From assembly GCA_017303415.1 (NCBI GenBank), contig JAFLBJ010000001.1, positions 1 to 64,000 on the forward strand: a DNA stretch of 64,000 bases. Direction: 5' to 3'. This document shows positions 9,001 through 16,692 of the stretch, piece after piece. This DNA comes from Chitinophagales bacterium. Lineage in GTDB: Bacteria > Bacteroidota > Bacteroidia > Chitinophagales > Chitinophagaceae. Made by a program: the position numbers and the translations under genes. How positions within the stretch are numbered: the first letter of the stretch is position 1; each line of letters starts with the position of its first letter. Below the pieces are notes generated by a model. It saw only the letters and a program-made list of their open reading frames with translations. It did no database searches and had not been told where the DNA came from.

Positions 9001-10413
9001 TTTTCCTTCAATGCCGACCAGTGCAAGAATAGGCAGGTACACAATTAAAATAATGATTTGACCAAATGCAGCAGAATTCATCATTTTGCCTGCTGACTTG
9101 TATACTTCATCATCCAATTGGTCTTGTGTCAGCCTTCCGGGTTTTCGATGGCCTAACTGGTGCATGGTTGCTTCCACAATAATCACTGCTCCGTCCACAA
9201 TCAAACCAAAGTCAATAGCGCCTAAACTCATCAGGTTTCCAGATACACCAAACAAGTTCATCAATGAAATAGCAAAAAGCATGGCAAGTGGAATTACGGA
9301 AGCCACTATCAACCCTGAACGGAAATTGCCAAGAAAAACCACCAATACAAAAATCACAATCAAAGCCCCTTCAATAAGGTTCGTTTTTACAGTTCCAATC
9401 GCCCTGCTAACTAAAGCACTTCTGTCAAGAAAGGGTTCAATAACTACACCTTCAGGCAAGCTTTTCTGAATTTGGATTATTTTATCTTTTACACTGTTAA
9501 TTACAATGCTGGAATTTGCTCCCTTGAGCATTAATACAATGCCACCAACTACTTCTCCTTCTGCATTACGGGTTAATGCCCCGTATTGCGTAGCATGACC
9601 CAACTGTACCGTTGCAATATCCCTGACAAGTACAGGCGAACCGCCGGACGTTCTTGTAACTACAATTTTTTCAATGTCAGTGGTTGTTTTAATAAATCCT
9701 TCGCTGCGGATAAAGTAGGCATTAGGTTTTTTGTCGATATAGGCCCCACCTGTATTTTGATTATTTTTTTCAAGGGCATTAAATACATCTGCTATAGATA
9801 GATTATAGCTACGAAGCTTATCTGTATTCAATGCAATTTCATATTGCTTTAAAAGACCCCCAAAGCTGCTTACATCAGCAATGCCGGGTGTGCCAAGCAA
9901 CTGACGACGGACTATCCAGTCCTGTATAGTACGGAGCGACATGGCATCATACTTATCTTCATACCCTTTTTTGGCATGTAAAACATATTGATAAATTTCA
10001 CCTAATCCTGTTGAGATAGGAGCCATTTCCGGGTTGCCGATATTATTGGGTATCTGGTTACGGGCTTCTATCAGCCGTTCACCTACTTGCTGACGGGCCC
10101 AATAAATATTGGCATCATCATGAAATACAACAGTAACTACGGATAATCCAAACCTGGATATGGAACGGATTTCCTGCACTTCCGGAATGGTCGCCATTGT
10201 TTGCTCCACCGGGAAGGAAATTAGCTGTTCTACTTCCTGTGCTGCTAATGATGGGCTCAGCGTAATTACCTGTACCTGGTTATTGGTGATATCAGGCACG
10301 GCATCAATCGGCAATTTATTTGCCGAATAAACGCCCCATATTATTAGAGCCAGTGTAAAAAGGCCAATGACCAATTTATTTTTTATGGAGAATTGAATGA
10401 TTTTATTGAGCAT
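6040..10413 (-). CDS. Fused CusA/CzcA-type RND pump and TolC-type channel
   Basis: A 1457-aa fusion. Residues 1 to about 1040 are a complete HME-RND permease. TM1 starts at MLNKIIQFSIKNKL. The TM4 proton-relay block reads DFGLIVDGAVIIVEA. Two large periplasmic loops are present, and TM8-12 end at VVLPVLYTWFEKI. After a Lys/Pro linker comes an internal signal-peptide-like segment (LASLLILFLASSFAANAQQ, cut site near residue 1062). It is followed by a TolC/CusC-type outer-membrane-factor domain of about 395 residues (NLNDAVASAMKNN, long coiled coils, C-terminal LNQYNQTVIAIEF). The product would have to be processed at the internal signal to give separate inner- and outer-membrane proteins. Such CusA-CusC fusions are known in Bacteroidota. 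It forms an operon with the adaptor 4799-6013. Confidence 0.9.
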   Translation of the reverse strand: MLNKIIQFSIKNKLVIGLFTLALIIWGVYSANKLPIDAVPDITNNQVQVITLSPSLAAQEVEQLISFPVEQTMATIPEVQEIRSISRFGLSVVTVVFHDDANIYWARQQVGERLIEARNQIPNNIGNPEMAPISTGLGEIYQYVLHAKKGYEDKYDAMSLRTIQDWIVRRQLLGTPGIADVSSFGGLLKQYEIALNTDKLRSYNLSIADVFNALEKNNQNTGGAYIDKKPNAYFIRSEGFIKTTTDIEKIVVTRTSGGSPVLVRDIATVQLGHATQYGALTRNAEGEVVGGIVLMLKGANSSIVINSVKDKIIQIQKSLPEGVVIEPFLDRSALVSRAIGTVKTNLIEGALIVIFVLVVFLGNFRSGLIVASVIPLAMLFAISLMNLFGVSGNLMSLGAIDFGLIVDGAVIIVEATMHQLGHRKPGRLTQDQLDDEVYKSAGKMMNSAAFGQIIILIVYLPILALVGIEGKMFGPMAQTVSFAILGAFLLSLTYVPMMSALVLSKKISHKENLSDKMMKFFQRLYTPLIRGALKMKLLVVSIAVGVFIISLLIFRTLGGEFIPTLEEGDFAVETRLLTGSSLSQTIDKITQASDLLMKKFPEVKEVIGKIGASEIPTDPMPIEACDITILLKDKKEWTSAHNREELAEMMQKELEKIPGVSYGLSQPIQLRFNELISGVRQDVGIKIFGEDLDVLADLAKKIGVIVPTVKGAEDLYIEQVTGLPQIVVKLNRDKIAQFGLNVEDVNRTISAAFAGEAAGIVYEGEKRFDMVVRLEKTGRQNIDDVKGLFVAAPDGNQIPLEQVADVNLQLGPNQIQREDAKRRIIVGFNTRGRDISSVVKEMREKIEKQVKMPPGYFITYGGQFKNLEEANKRLSVAVPVALALILLLLFFTFGSIKYSLLIFTAIPMSAIGGVFALWFRGMPFSISAGVGFIALFGVAVLNGIVLISEFNRLKKEGMTDINDIVLKGTSVRLRPVLMTAMVASLGFLPMALSKGSGAEVQKPLATVVIGGLITATFLTLVVLPVLYTWFEKIKPKAKKSSPAKGLASLLILFLASSFAANAQQSKTVINLNDAVASAMKNNPLVKVGTLDISYQQQLKKTVKDYGKTNVGLTFGQYNSRIAYDNNFNINQGIPNPAYFKSLIRLSESNIKSSELQLKIYQTELAANTKTSYYQLSFWIEEIRLLKELLAIYENVLKASALRYKTGETNALENYNAQSKVNEIKAQLRNAEEDYRIELNRLKVFTADSSVTGITDTSLVEKQIQVNFDTAAIASNPTLAFIKQQIDIANREKAVEQSRLKPDFSAGYFNQSLVGYQTVNGADKYYGVGRRFQGVNLGISIPIFARAQKEKVKAAEVNRVRREAELTNYQYNLQAELTRLFGELQKQRVQINYYRNTALPQANLIITQAQKAFTAGEIGYYELTQSLNNAVVVKQEYTKLLNQYNQTVIAIEFIGGIN

Positions 10414-10430
10414 ATCTTAATTCTGTTTGG

Positions 10431-10583
10431 TTATGTATGATACTTAAAGAAATGAATTGCTCTTGCCACCATTGCGGCAATAAGAATGGCGCAGGCAATT
10501 CCAATAAGAATGATTTTAATGATTCTTACTGCTAAAGGCTTTTTTCTTTTCTTGCCTTTTGTAATTTTTTTGGCTGTGGCCAT
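10431..10583 (-). CDS. 50-aa single-pass membrane microprotein
   Basis: A 50-codon frame from ATG 10581-10583 to TAA 10431-10433, ending 17 bp before the start of the fused RND gene. It has a strongly basic N terminus (MATAKKITKGKKRKKPLAVR) followed by one hydrophobic helix (IIKIILIGIACAILIAAMVA) and a short polar tail (RAIHFFKYHT). The topology predicted from charge is N-in. It has the same length and layout as the frame at 11151-11303. No homology could be tested. The coding call rests on its tight placement, its membrane-protein composition and its look-alike nearby. Confidence 0.5.
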   Translation of the reverse strand: MATAKKITKGKKRKKPLAVRIIKIILIGIACAILIAAMVARAIHFFKYHT

Positions 10584-10663
10584 TGCCAGCAATGGAAAAT
10601 GAATGATATAATAGCTGAATAAGCCATTATATGACTTACAGCAAATTCAATAAAGAGGTGAGA

Positions 10664-10990
10664 TCAAGATAATTTGGGAGGTTGCCAGATACTGTTATGA
10701 GCTTCTGTGCTGAACGATACATTGTAGAGAGCATAGCTCTCCGATTGAAATTCTATTTTGTTTACCTGGGCCTTAGAGAAAGGAGAATAAAATGCCGATG
10801 CTGCACAACAGGAACATGAGCAGAATGGAGAACAGGCTTCTGTATTATGTTTATGCTGCTGGTGGTTATTATTATTATTAGATGCTGAAAATTTTGCTTC
10901 TGTCCTGACATCACATTCTTTCTTGTCGCCGCAAGGGAGACAGGAAATGTAAAGCATTGCCAGAGACAATATTGAGAACAAAATTTTCAT
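10664..10990 (-). CDS. Small Cys/His-rich secreted protein (DUF6660-like)
   Basis: I choose the ATG at 10988-10990 (MKILFSILSLAMLYISCLPC), which starts a signal peptide, over the longer reading from 11053. The 108-aa product has a Cys-rich N-terminal region (CLPCGDKKEC), an Asn/His run (NNNNNHQQHKHN) and a second Cys cluster (CSPFCSCSCC), then a more ordinary C-terminal segment ending WQPPKLS. Cys and His clusters downstream of a signal sequence suggest copper or zinc binding in the envelope. It resembles the small proteins often found upstream of CusA genes in Bacteroidota. A good TAnnTTTG promoter element lies 7 bp upstream. Confidence 0.65.
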   Translation of the reverse strand: MKILFSILSLAMLYISCLPCGDKKECDVRTEAKFSASNNNNNHQQHKHNTEACSPFCSCSCCAASAFYSPFSKAQVNKIEFQSESYALYNVSFSTEAHNSIWQPPKLS

Positions 10991-10996
10991 TGGTTG

Positions 10997-11004
10997 CAAA
11001 AATA
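10997..11004 (-). promoter_or_regulatory. Bacteroidota -7 promoter element
   Basis: On the minus strand this reads TATTTTTG, an exact match to TAnnTTTG, ending 6 bp before the ATG at 10990. The expected upstream TTTG lies only 13 bp away instead of 17 to 19, so the -33 element is imperfect. It would drive the Cys-rich protein and possibly the pump genes downstream. Confidence 0.4.
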
Positions 11005-11150
11005 GGATGTTTTGTTGCAAATAACACACACTTGGGCATGTATTATTTAGCAATATTGTTGCAAATCAGGATTTTAAGCTACCTTAACCCACAGTTTGCA
11101 GACAATTTCTCGAGAACCAAAAATACATACATCTTAAATAAGGCCAGCCT

Positions 11151-11303
11151 TTATTGTTTTTCAATATGTATGTTCTGCAGAAGCATGACAAGGGCAAAGA
11201 TTGCAAGTATAAGAAGAGCAAGAATAATCCAAAGCGCATATTTCAGAACCTTTGGAAATGACCTTTTATTCTTAGCACTTTGTTTCTTAATATCCTTCTT
11301 CAT
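11151..11303 (-). CDS. 50-aa single-pass membrane microprotein (second of a pair)
   Basis: A 50-codon frame from ATG 11301-11303 to TAA 11151-11153, located 46 bp downstream of the PepSY gene. It has the same layout as 10431-10583: a Lys-rich N terminus (MKKDIKKQSAKNKRSFPK), one hydrophobic helix (YALWIILALLILAIFALVML) and a short tail (LQNIHIEKQ). Both are exactly 50 residues, with the Lys block immediately before the helix. The sequences are not closely similar, so they are topological look-alikes rather than proven paralogs. Confidence 0.45.
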   Translation of the reverse strand: MKKDIKKQSAKNKRSFPKVLKYALWIILALLILAIFALVMLLQNIHIEKQ

Positions 11304-11349
11304 TTTTAAATTGCAATAAAAGTTTACAACAAAAGTCCGGATATTGATA

Positions 11350-12135
11350 CTAATTCAGAGTTGGGAAATGTGTAGTTTTTTTCTTCTTGCGTTTGGTACT
11401 CACAAAGAATAATGCAAATCCACTTAACACTGTAACCAATCCAAAAATTGAAAAGAATCGAAGCAGATTATTCCCAAAATTGTCCCTGTCTTCATAATCC
11501 ATCGTGTGCATCATCCACAGAAAATCAAATATTCTCCATTTGTTGTTCCTGAATTTTTGAATAGTTCCTAATTCACTGGCAACGTAAACGGTCGTTTTTG
11601 AAGGATGCTCAAATGTAATGGCATAGGCAGGCAAAGGGCTTTCCCTATATTCATGATGACCATTTGTACCCGTTAAGTATTCAACTGATTTTACTTTTGG
11701 TTCACCGTTAAATCTCATTTTGGCTACATCAACTGCTTCTTCTTTTGTAAGTGGGCCACGAAGTTGCCCAGTTACTGCATCTGCCAGGTGATTCATGGAT
11801 TGGATGTCATGCTGATGATTTGCCTCGTTGTGAATTGCACTGATACAACGAACCTGGTAAAAAGGTTTACCCAATATTTCAATCAATTGAATGGATACAA
11901 TTGAATCAATCTGATGAACTTTCCTGATAGTATCCAGCACCATTGTTGGGCTTACTAATGAAATATCAGATGATAAGAGTGGCGCATTTTTCTTTTGGAA
12001 GTCTCCATGTACTTCATCCATATTACTCCAACTGAAATAAAGACCGCCAATTGTCCATAATAAAAACTGGATGCCTAAAATAACACCCAGCCAGCGGTGG
12101 GTTTTTCGGATGTAATAGTGTTTGCTTTTTGCCAT
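11350..12135 (-). CDS. PepSY-domain membrane protein
   Basis: I start at ATG 12133-12135 (MAKSKHYYIRKTHRWLGV), which leaves 11 bp after the preceding gene. The longer reading from 12156 would overlap that gene and adds only seven residues. The 261-aa product has an N-terminal helix (VILGIQFLLWTIGGLYFSW) preceded by the H-R-W-L-G motif of PepSY_TM proteins, a periplasmic region containing a PepSY-like segment (LTKEEAVDVAKMRFNGE), and a C-terminal helix (LLRFFSIFGLVTVLSGFALFF) preceded by WMMHTMDYEDRDNFG. These proteins are inner-membrane and often accompany metal uptake or reduction. A role in copper handling is inferred from context. Confidence 0.8.
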   Translation of the reverse strand: MAKSKHYYIRKTHRWLGVILGIQFLLWTIGGLYFSWSNMDEVHGDFQKKNAPLLSSDISLVSPTMVLDTIRKVHQIDSIVSIQLIEILGKPFYQVRCISAIHNEANHQHDIQSMNHLADAVTGQLRGPLTKEEAVDVAKMRFNGEPKVKSVEYLTGTNGHHEYRESPLPAYAITFEHPSKTTVYVASELGTIQKFRNNKWRIFDFLWMMHTMDYEDRDNFGNNLLRFFSIFGLVTVLSGFALFFVSTKRKKKKTTHFPTLN

Positions 12136-12146
12136 AAACAATAATA

Positions 12147-12476
12147 TTAGGTACAATTATGAGTAATAAAAATACAATCAACATAGTCTGTAGCCATGTG
12201 CATTAATAATCCGATTGATATGATACGGAACTTTGGAAATAAAAGCAGCAAAGCATATATCATTATTGCGATATAACTGTGCAACGGATGAAAGCCAATA
12301 CTGCAACGGCAAGGATGAAAAAACGGAGTTGACAATAAATGGTCGGCATCTATCAACATTGTTAACAATAATATCAGGTAAGTTTGTTTCCATCTTTCTC
12401 TGAAAAAGATAAAAGCTATTCCTAATGGAAAAACAAAGTGAAGAAAATAATGAATAACCTTCTGAATAATTTCCAT
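12147..12476 (-). CDS. DUF6122-like small membrane protein
   Basis: A 109-aa polytopic protein with about four helices. Conserved-looking polar residues lie within or next to helices: HYFLHFVFP, MLIDADHLLSTPFFHPCRC, GFHPLHSYIA and LLMHMATDYVDC. The D-x-D-H-L and H-P-x-H-S patterns in a small membrane protein match the DUF6122 family of Bacteroidota. In-membrane His/Asp residues suggest metal coordination or a hydrolase-like site, but no activity is known. It sits 18 bp downstream of the P-type ATPase stop, in the same transcription direction. Confidence 0.7.
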   Translation of the reverse strand: MEIIQKVIHYFLHFVFPLGIAFIFFRERWKQTYLILLLTMLIDADHLLSTPFFHPCRCSIGFHPLHSYIAIMIYALLLLFPKFRIISIGLLMHMATDYVDCIFITHNCT

Positions 12477-12494
12477 TCTTTTTTTTCGCTAACG

Positions 12495-14774
12495 CTATTT
12501 TACTTTCAGCATACTTGCATTAATAGCTACCACAACGGTACTTACACTCATTAAAACGGCACCGGCAGCAGGGCTTAACAATATTCCCATTTTGTATAGC
12601 ACACCAGCCGCCAATGGTAAAGCCACTACATTATAACCTGTAGCCCACACTAAATTCTGAATCATCTTTCTGTAAGTGGCCTTACCAAACTGAATCAATG
12701 AAACAACATCTTTGGGATTGCTGTTAACCAGTACAATCCCGGCTGTTTCGGCGGCAATATCAGAACCTGAACCAACTGCTATGCCTACATTGGCCTGTGC
12801 TAAAGCAGGAGCGTCGTTTACTCCATCACCTGTCATGGCAACATATTCACCTTTGTCCTGCAGTTCTTTTATTTTTTCTAATTTCTGATGTGGTAATACT
12901 TCCGCAAAAAAACTATCCATGCCTAAACGGTCGCTTACCCCTTTAGCCACTGTTGCATTATCACCAGTCAATAAAATTGATTTAATATTATTCTGACGCA
13001 GTGTTTTTATTGCCTCAAAAGATTCAGGTCTTATCTCATCAGCCAATGCAATGGAGCCAGCAATATCATCATCAATTAATACAAATACAAGAGTCTCTTC
13101 CGCCTTAACCATATCTTCCTTTGTAAGAAATGAAAACTTTTCTTTCAAATAGCCGGGGCTAACCACCATTACATCTTTTCTGTCAATTATTCCAGTTATA
13201 CCTTTTCCCGTGATAGCTTCAAAACCTATAACGGCAGGAAGTACAAGATTCAGCTCTTTTGCTTTGGCTGTTATGCCAGTTGCAATGGGATGTTCCGAAT
13301 TCTGTTCGAGTGCCGCTGCGTATTGGAGTACCTGTTCCTGGGTATATTTATCATTATGCGTTACATAACGTACCACCTGAAATTTTCCAACTGTTAGGGT
13401 TCCTGTTTTATCAAACACCAGCGTAGTTATCTTTCTTGCATTTTCAAAGGCAGTTCTGTTCTTTATCAGTAAACCATGTTTTGCTGATAGTGCTGTCGAT
13501 TTTGCCACAACCAATGGAACTGCCAATCCTAAAGCATGGGGGCAGCAAATAACAATTACCGTTACCATTCTCTCAATGGAAAACGCCAAATCTTTTCCGG
13601 ATAAATACCATACAAGGAATGTAGTGATACCTGCTACAATGGCAATAAGTGTAAGCCATCTTGCCGCAGTATCTGCAATCAATTGAGTTTTGGATTTTGA
13701 TTTTTGTGCATCCTGTACCAGTTTTATAACCTGCGATAAGTAAGAGTCTTTTGCTCCATGTGATACAGAAACTTTTATGGCCCCGTTACCATTGATAGAA
13801 CCAGCAATAACTTTATCCCCTTTTGTTTTTTCAACAGGTTTTGATTCGCCTGTAAGCATGGATTCATTGAGATAACTTTCACCATCCGCTATAACACCAT
13901 CTGCAGCAACCTTCTCACCGGGCTTTATAAGTATTACATCATTCTCTATCAGCGATTCTGTTTTTACATCTGTTATCTTATCACCATTTACCAAATGTGC
14001 ATCGTCAGGCATCAACTGCACCAATAACTCTAACTCTCTTGATGCACCTGCAACAGATTTCATTTCAATCCAATGACCTAATAACATGATAAGAATTAGC
14101 GTAGCCAGTTCCCAAAAGAAATCCATTCCCTTTAATCCAAACACAGTTGCCACACTGTAGATATATGCTACTGATATGGCAAAGGCAACCAATGTCATCA
14201 TGCCGGGATTTTTTGCCCGCATTTCTCCAACCAATCCTTTTAGAAAAGGCCAGCCGCCATAAAAAAATACAACAGAAGATAAAATAAGCAATACATATTT
14301 TGAACCGGGGAAGCTGATATGAATATTTAACCAATGCTGAATCATTTCTGATAGCAGCATGATGGGAATGGTTAGAATCAAAACAACATAAAATCGTTTT
14401 TTAAAATCGGCTATGCCTGATGAATGGGAAGAATGTGTTGCTCCATCTTTTGGTTTGGAAAGGGGGACTAAAGTCATACCACACAAGGGGCATTTGCCCG
14501 GCGCATCCTGAACAATTTGCGGATGCATTGGGCAGGTATATTTTTGAAATCCTGTTGCCTTTATAATGGTTACACCAGGGGCAGTGTGTTGCTCATGTCC
14601 AGAATGCTTTTCTGTTTCTTCTTCTTTGTGCTGGTGCTGCGGATGTTCTTCACCCGCCTTCGCATTAACCGGAACGAGCTTCATTCCGCATTTAGGACAA
14701 TTGCCCGGTTTGTCCTGAATAATTTCAGGATGCATCGGACAGGTATATTTTTGAGTATAATACTGATTTTCCAT
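12495..14774 (-). CDS. CPH-type P1B copper/silver-translocating ATPase (CopB-like)
   Basis: A 759-aa heavy-metal P-type ATPase. Residues 8-35 and 78-105 are two heavy-metal-binding domains of the YTCPMHP...CPxCGM type, followed by a His-rich linker. The transporter core has the TGE actuator motif (308-310), the metal-site motif CPH (411-413, within ICCPHALG), the phosphorylation Asp455 in DKTGTLT, and GDGVNDAP in the hinge. CPH rather than CPC places it in subgroup P1B-3, typified by CopB, which exports Cu and Ag from the cytoplasm to the periplasm. No N-terminal GMxCxxC domain is present. It lies between the NTF2-like gene and DUF6122 in the copper region, and is probably cotranscribed with DUF6122. 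Confidence 0.92.
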   Translation of the reverse strand: MENQYYTQKYTCPMHPEIIQDKPGNCPKCGMKLVPVNAKAGEEHPQHQHKEEETEKHSGHEQHTAPGVTIIKATGFQKYTCPMHPQIVQDAPGKCPLCGMTLVPLSKPKDGATHSSHSSGIADFKKRFYVVLILTIPIMLLSEMIQHWLNIHISFPGSKYVLLILSSVVFFYGGWPFLKGLVGEMRAKNPGMMTLVAFAISVAYIYSVATVFGLKGMDFFWELATLILIMLLGHWIEMKSVAGASRELELLVQLMPDDAHLVNGDKITDVKTESLIENDVILIKPGEKVAADGVIADGESYLNESMLTGESKPVEKTKGDKVIAGSINGNGAIKVSVSHGAKDSYLSQVIKLVQDAQKSKSKTQLIADTAARWLTLIAIVAGITTFLVWYLSGKDLAFSIERMVTVIVICCPHALGLAVPLVVAKSTALSAKHGLLIKNRTAFENARKITTLVFDKTGTLTVGKFQVVRYVTHNDKYTQEQVLQYAAALEQNSEHPIATGITAKAKELNLVLPAVIGFEAITGKGITGIIDRKDVMVVSPGYLKEKFSFLTKEDMVKAEETLVFVLIDDDIAGSIALADEIRPESFEAIKTLRQNNIKSILLTGDNATVAKGVSDRLGMDSFFAEVLPHQKLEKIKELQDKGEYVAMTGDGVNDAPALAQANVGIAVGSGSDIAAETAGIVLVNSNPKDVVSLIQFGKATYRKMIQNLVWATGYNVVALPLAAGVLYKMGILLSPAAGAVLMSVSTVVVAINASMLKVK

Positions 14775-14784
14775 GACAATGATT

Positions 14785-15312
14785 TTATACCGGTTTTCGT
14801 GAAGAATTGTGACTAATCATAATCAGCCATTGGCCTTTCACCTTCTTTAAGACCGATGTGGTAAGTCCTTTGCGCTTTACTTCAGAATTGTCTTTAGCAA
14901 TAACAATGCTATAATTGTAAGATTCAGTAGTAAAAGCATAATTTCCATCAATCAGTACATCCACCTGATAATCGCTGAAACTAAAAGATTTAAACTCCTT
15001 TAATTCAGGTGCAAGATGATGTTCCTGGTAATGAGCATAACTTCCTTCATTATTGCCTGATTCGCAAATTTTAGAATCGGCAGTAAAGAACCTTTCCGTA
15101 CCCGTTACATCCAGGGATTCTATAGCACTGTTATATCTTTTCAATGCTTTTTTTACTGCATCAATGTTTTTGCTTTCAATAAGGTTGGGCATGGTGTCCC
15201 TGTTATTCATGAATTGTTTTATTGCCTCTCTGTCAGTACCAGCATCTTTGTTTTGTGCAAACGATATTGCGGTGAGACAGAACAAGCATATTGCTATGAA
15301 TATGTTTTTCAT
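14785..15312 (-). CDS. Secreted NTF2-like (DUF4440-type) protein
   Basis: A 175-aa protein with a signal peptide (MKNIFIAICLFCLTAISFAQ). The mature part has the NTF2-like cone-fold pattern: a helix (VKKALKRYNSAIESLDV), FFTADSKICESGNNEGSYAHYQEHHLAPELKEF, and strands ending in GLTTSVLKKVKGQWLIMISHNSS. That last block (RKGLTTSVLKK..QWLI..H.SSR) is the typical C-terminal strand pair. Catalytic activity is unknown, and the domain usually binds a small molecule or acts as a scaffold. It is 10 bp upstream of the P1B ATPase gene, so it is likely cotranscribed and envelope-located in copper resistance. Confidence 0.75.
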   Translation of the reverse strand: MKNIFIAICLFCLTAISFAQNKDAGTDREAIKQFMNNRDTMPNLIESKNIDAVKKALKRYNSAIESLDVTGTERFFTADSKICESGNNEGSYAHYQEHHLAPELKEFKSFSFSDYQVDVLIDGNYAFTTESYNYSIVIAKDNSEVKRKGLTTSVLKKVKGQWLIMISHNSSRKPV

Positions 15313-15341
15313 TTTTTATTAAATATTTTAAAAAACAATTT

Positions 15342-16595
15342 TTAATTGCCTTTTACAGTTTTTGAAATCTTTTCCATTATTGAACTGTCTGAGCCAAATT
15401 TGCAAATGGCATCACAGTTCTTTCTTAGCTCTGAAAACAAGATGTATTTAATATTGATTGCTGAATTTTTTATTGCTGGTCTTGACAATTGCAGTACCAC
15501 ATCCTTTTCCCTGCTGTCGGGTATTATCAGGTAGAACACCTCATCCCCATCGGCTATGCTGTAATGCAAATCGGTAATCCTGAGTATGCCCGAATAAATA
15601 CTGGTACTTTTCTCTACCTCAAAAGCCCCGATAACATTATTAGTGCCTTTTTGAAACCATAATACGTCAATGAGGCGGATAGTATTCTGTGTATCCTTAT
15701 CAGTGTTTAGTTCGGGACATTGTGCAAGGGAAAGAAAAGAGAAATTATTACCACAATGGTTTTTGCTTTTATCGTTACTTGCGGGCACCACATCATATCC
15801 TAACGAAGAGCCTATTTTCAGCAGGTGATACTGCATTTCGGTATGCAGGTTTTCTTCCTGCTTTTCCTCCTGAATTTCCTTTTGTCTCTTCTCAACAGAC
15901 TTTTCAAACTTTATTCTTTCATCTTCACTTAAATACTCATCACTTCCAATCATCATTTTTTGAGTTCCAATTTCAAAACATAGTCCGGCAATAGCACCTA
16001 AATCGTTTGAAAGGTCTGCTTTATGTTTTGTATTGGTCTCAATTAGTATTTCTCTGATTTTTAAATATTCGCTCCAACTACCCAACTTCTTCCTATCATT
16101 AAACAAAACATTAAAGCCATTTACTATAGCAGTATTGAATGGAGGGAATAAAGAAGGATGCAGGTAATACAGGATGCTGGCTACTGCCGGGCCAAGACCT
16201 TTAATTTTCAAACTATCAAGGTGCACAATCTCCTTTATTATTTGCTCCTGACTTTTGGCGTTGATACAATTTTCAAGAAACTGGCCAAAAGCTGTTTTGT
16301 TATTCTGGTTCTCGTAAATATCTGGTATTCGTAATTTCGGCTTCCAGTAAAATGGATGTGCCACACCAACAAAAATCTGCTTTTGTTCTGCAATGCAATT
16401 CAATACAAATTCAAGGCTGCTGTTTTTAAAATCATTAGGAAACGATTTATTCTTAATGTCTTCAATAACCTGCAACACACCTCGGCGTATAGTCCGAAAA
16501 GCCTTTAACCGCTGGTCGTTATCAACAAACCATGTATTGTAAACACTTTGTGTGTCGCACTTGTACTGCTGAATGATTTGAGTAAGATTAGTCAT
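15342..16595 (-). CDS. Predicted PD-(D/E)XK nuclease with HhH-like N-terminal domain
   Basis: A 417-aa cytoplasmic protein. The N-terminal half contains a helix-hairpin-helix-like segment (LKIKGLGPAVASILYYLHP, about residues 130-150). A Lys/Glu-rich helical linker (about residues 225-255) leads to a C-terminal domain with LIDVLWFQKG followed by IGAFEVEKSTSIYSGILR. The D...E-x-E order fits a PD-(D/E)XK restriction-endonuclease-like core. A separate family of predicted nucleases carries this same IDVLW...AFE(I/V)E.STSIYSG pattern. It does not belong functionally with copper genes, and 96 bp separate it from the DUF2911 gene. It may be an orphan restriction-like or DNA-processing enzyme. No methylase is next to it. 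Confidence 0.6.
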   Translation of the reverse strand: MTNLTQIIQQYKCDTQSVYNTWFVDNDQRLKAFRTIRRGVLQVIEDIKNKSFPNDFKNSSLEFVLNCIAEQKQIFVGVAHPFYWKPKLRIPDIYENQNNKTAFGQFLENCINAKSQEQIIKEIVHLDSLKIKGLGPAVASILYYLHPSLFPPFNTAIVNGFNVLFNDRKKLGSWSEYLKIREILIETNTKHKADLSNDLGAIAGLCFEIGTQKMMIGSDEYLSEDERIKFEKSVEKRQKEIQEEKQEENLHTEMQYHLLKIGSSLGYDVVPASNDKSKNHCGNNFSFLSLAQCPELNTDKDTQNTIRLIDVLWFQKGTNNVIGAFEVEKSTSIYSGILRITDLHYSIADGDEVFYLIIPDSREKDVVLQLSRPAIKNSAINIKYILFSELRKNCDAICKFGSDSSIMEKISKTVKGN

Positions 16596-16692
16596 CGTTT
16601 CGTTTTAAGATTCGTAAACTGTACACTAAGAAACAAACTAAATTACATGATACTCTTTGGGTATATAGAACCGGTTGCTTAATTCTATAATA

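Noticed and set aside
9086-9469. Plus-strand frames inside the fused RND gene and other antisense frames of the copper region
   Set aside because: They are antisense to well-supported genes and have Ser/Thr/Pro-rich compositions typical of shadow frames.
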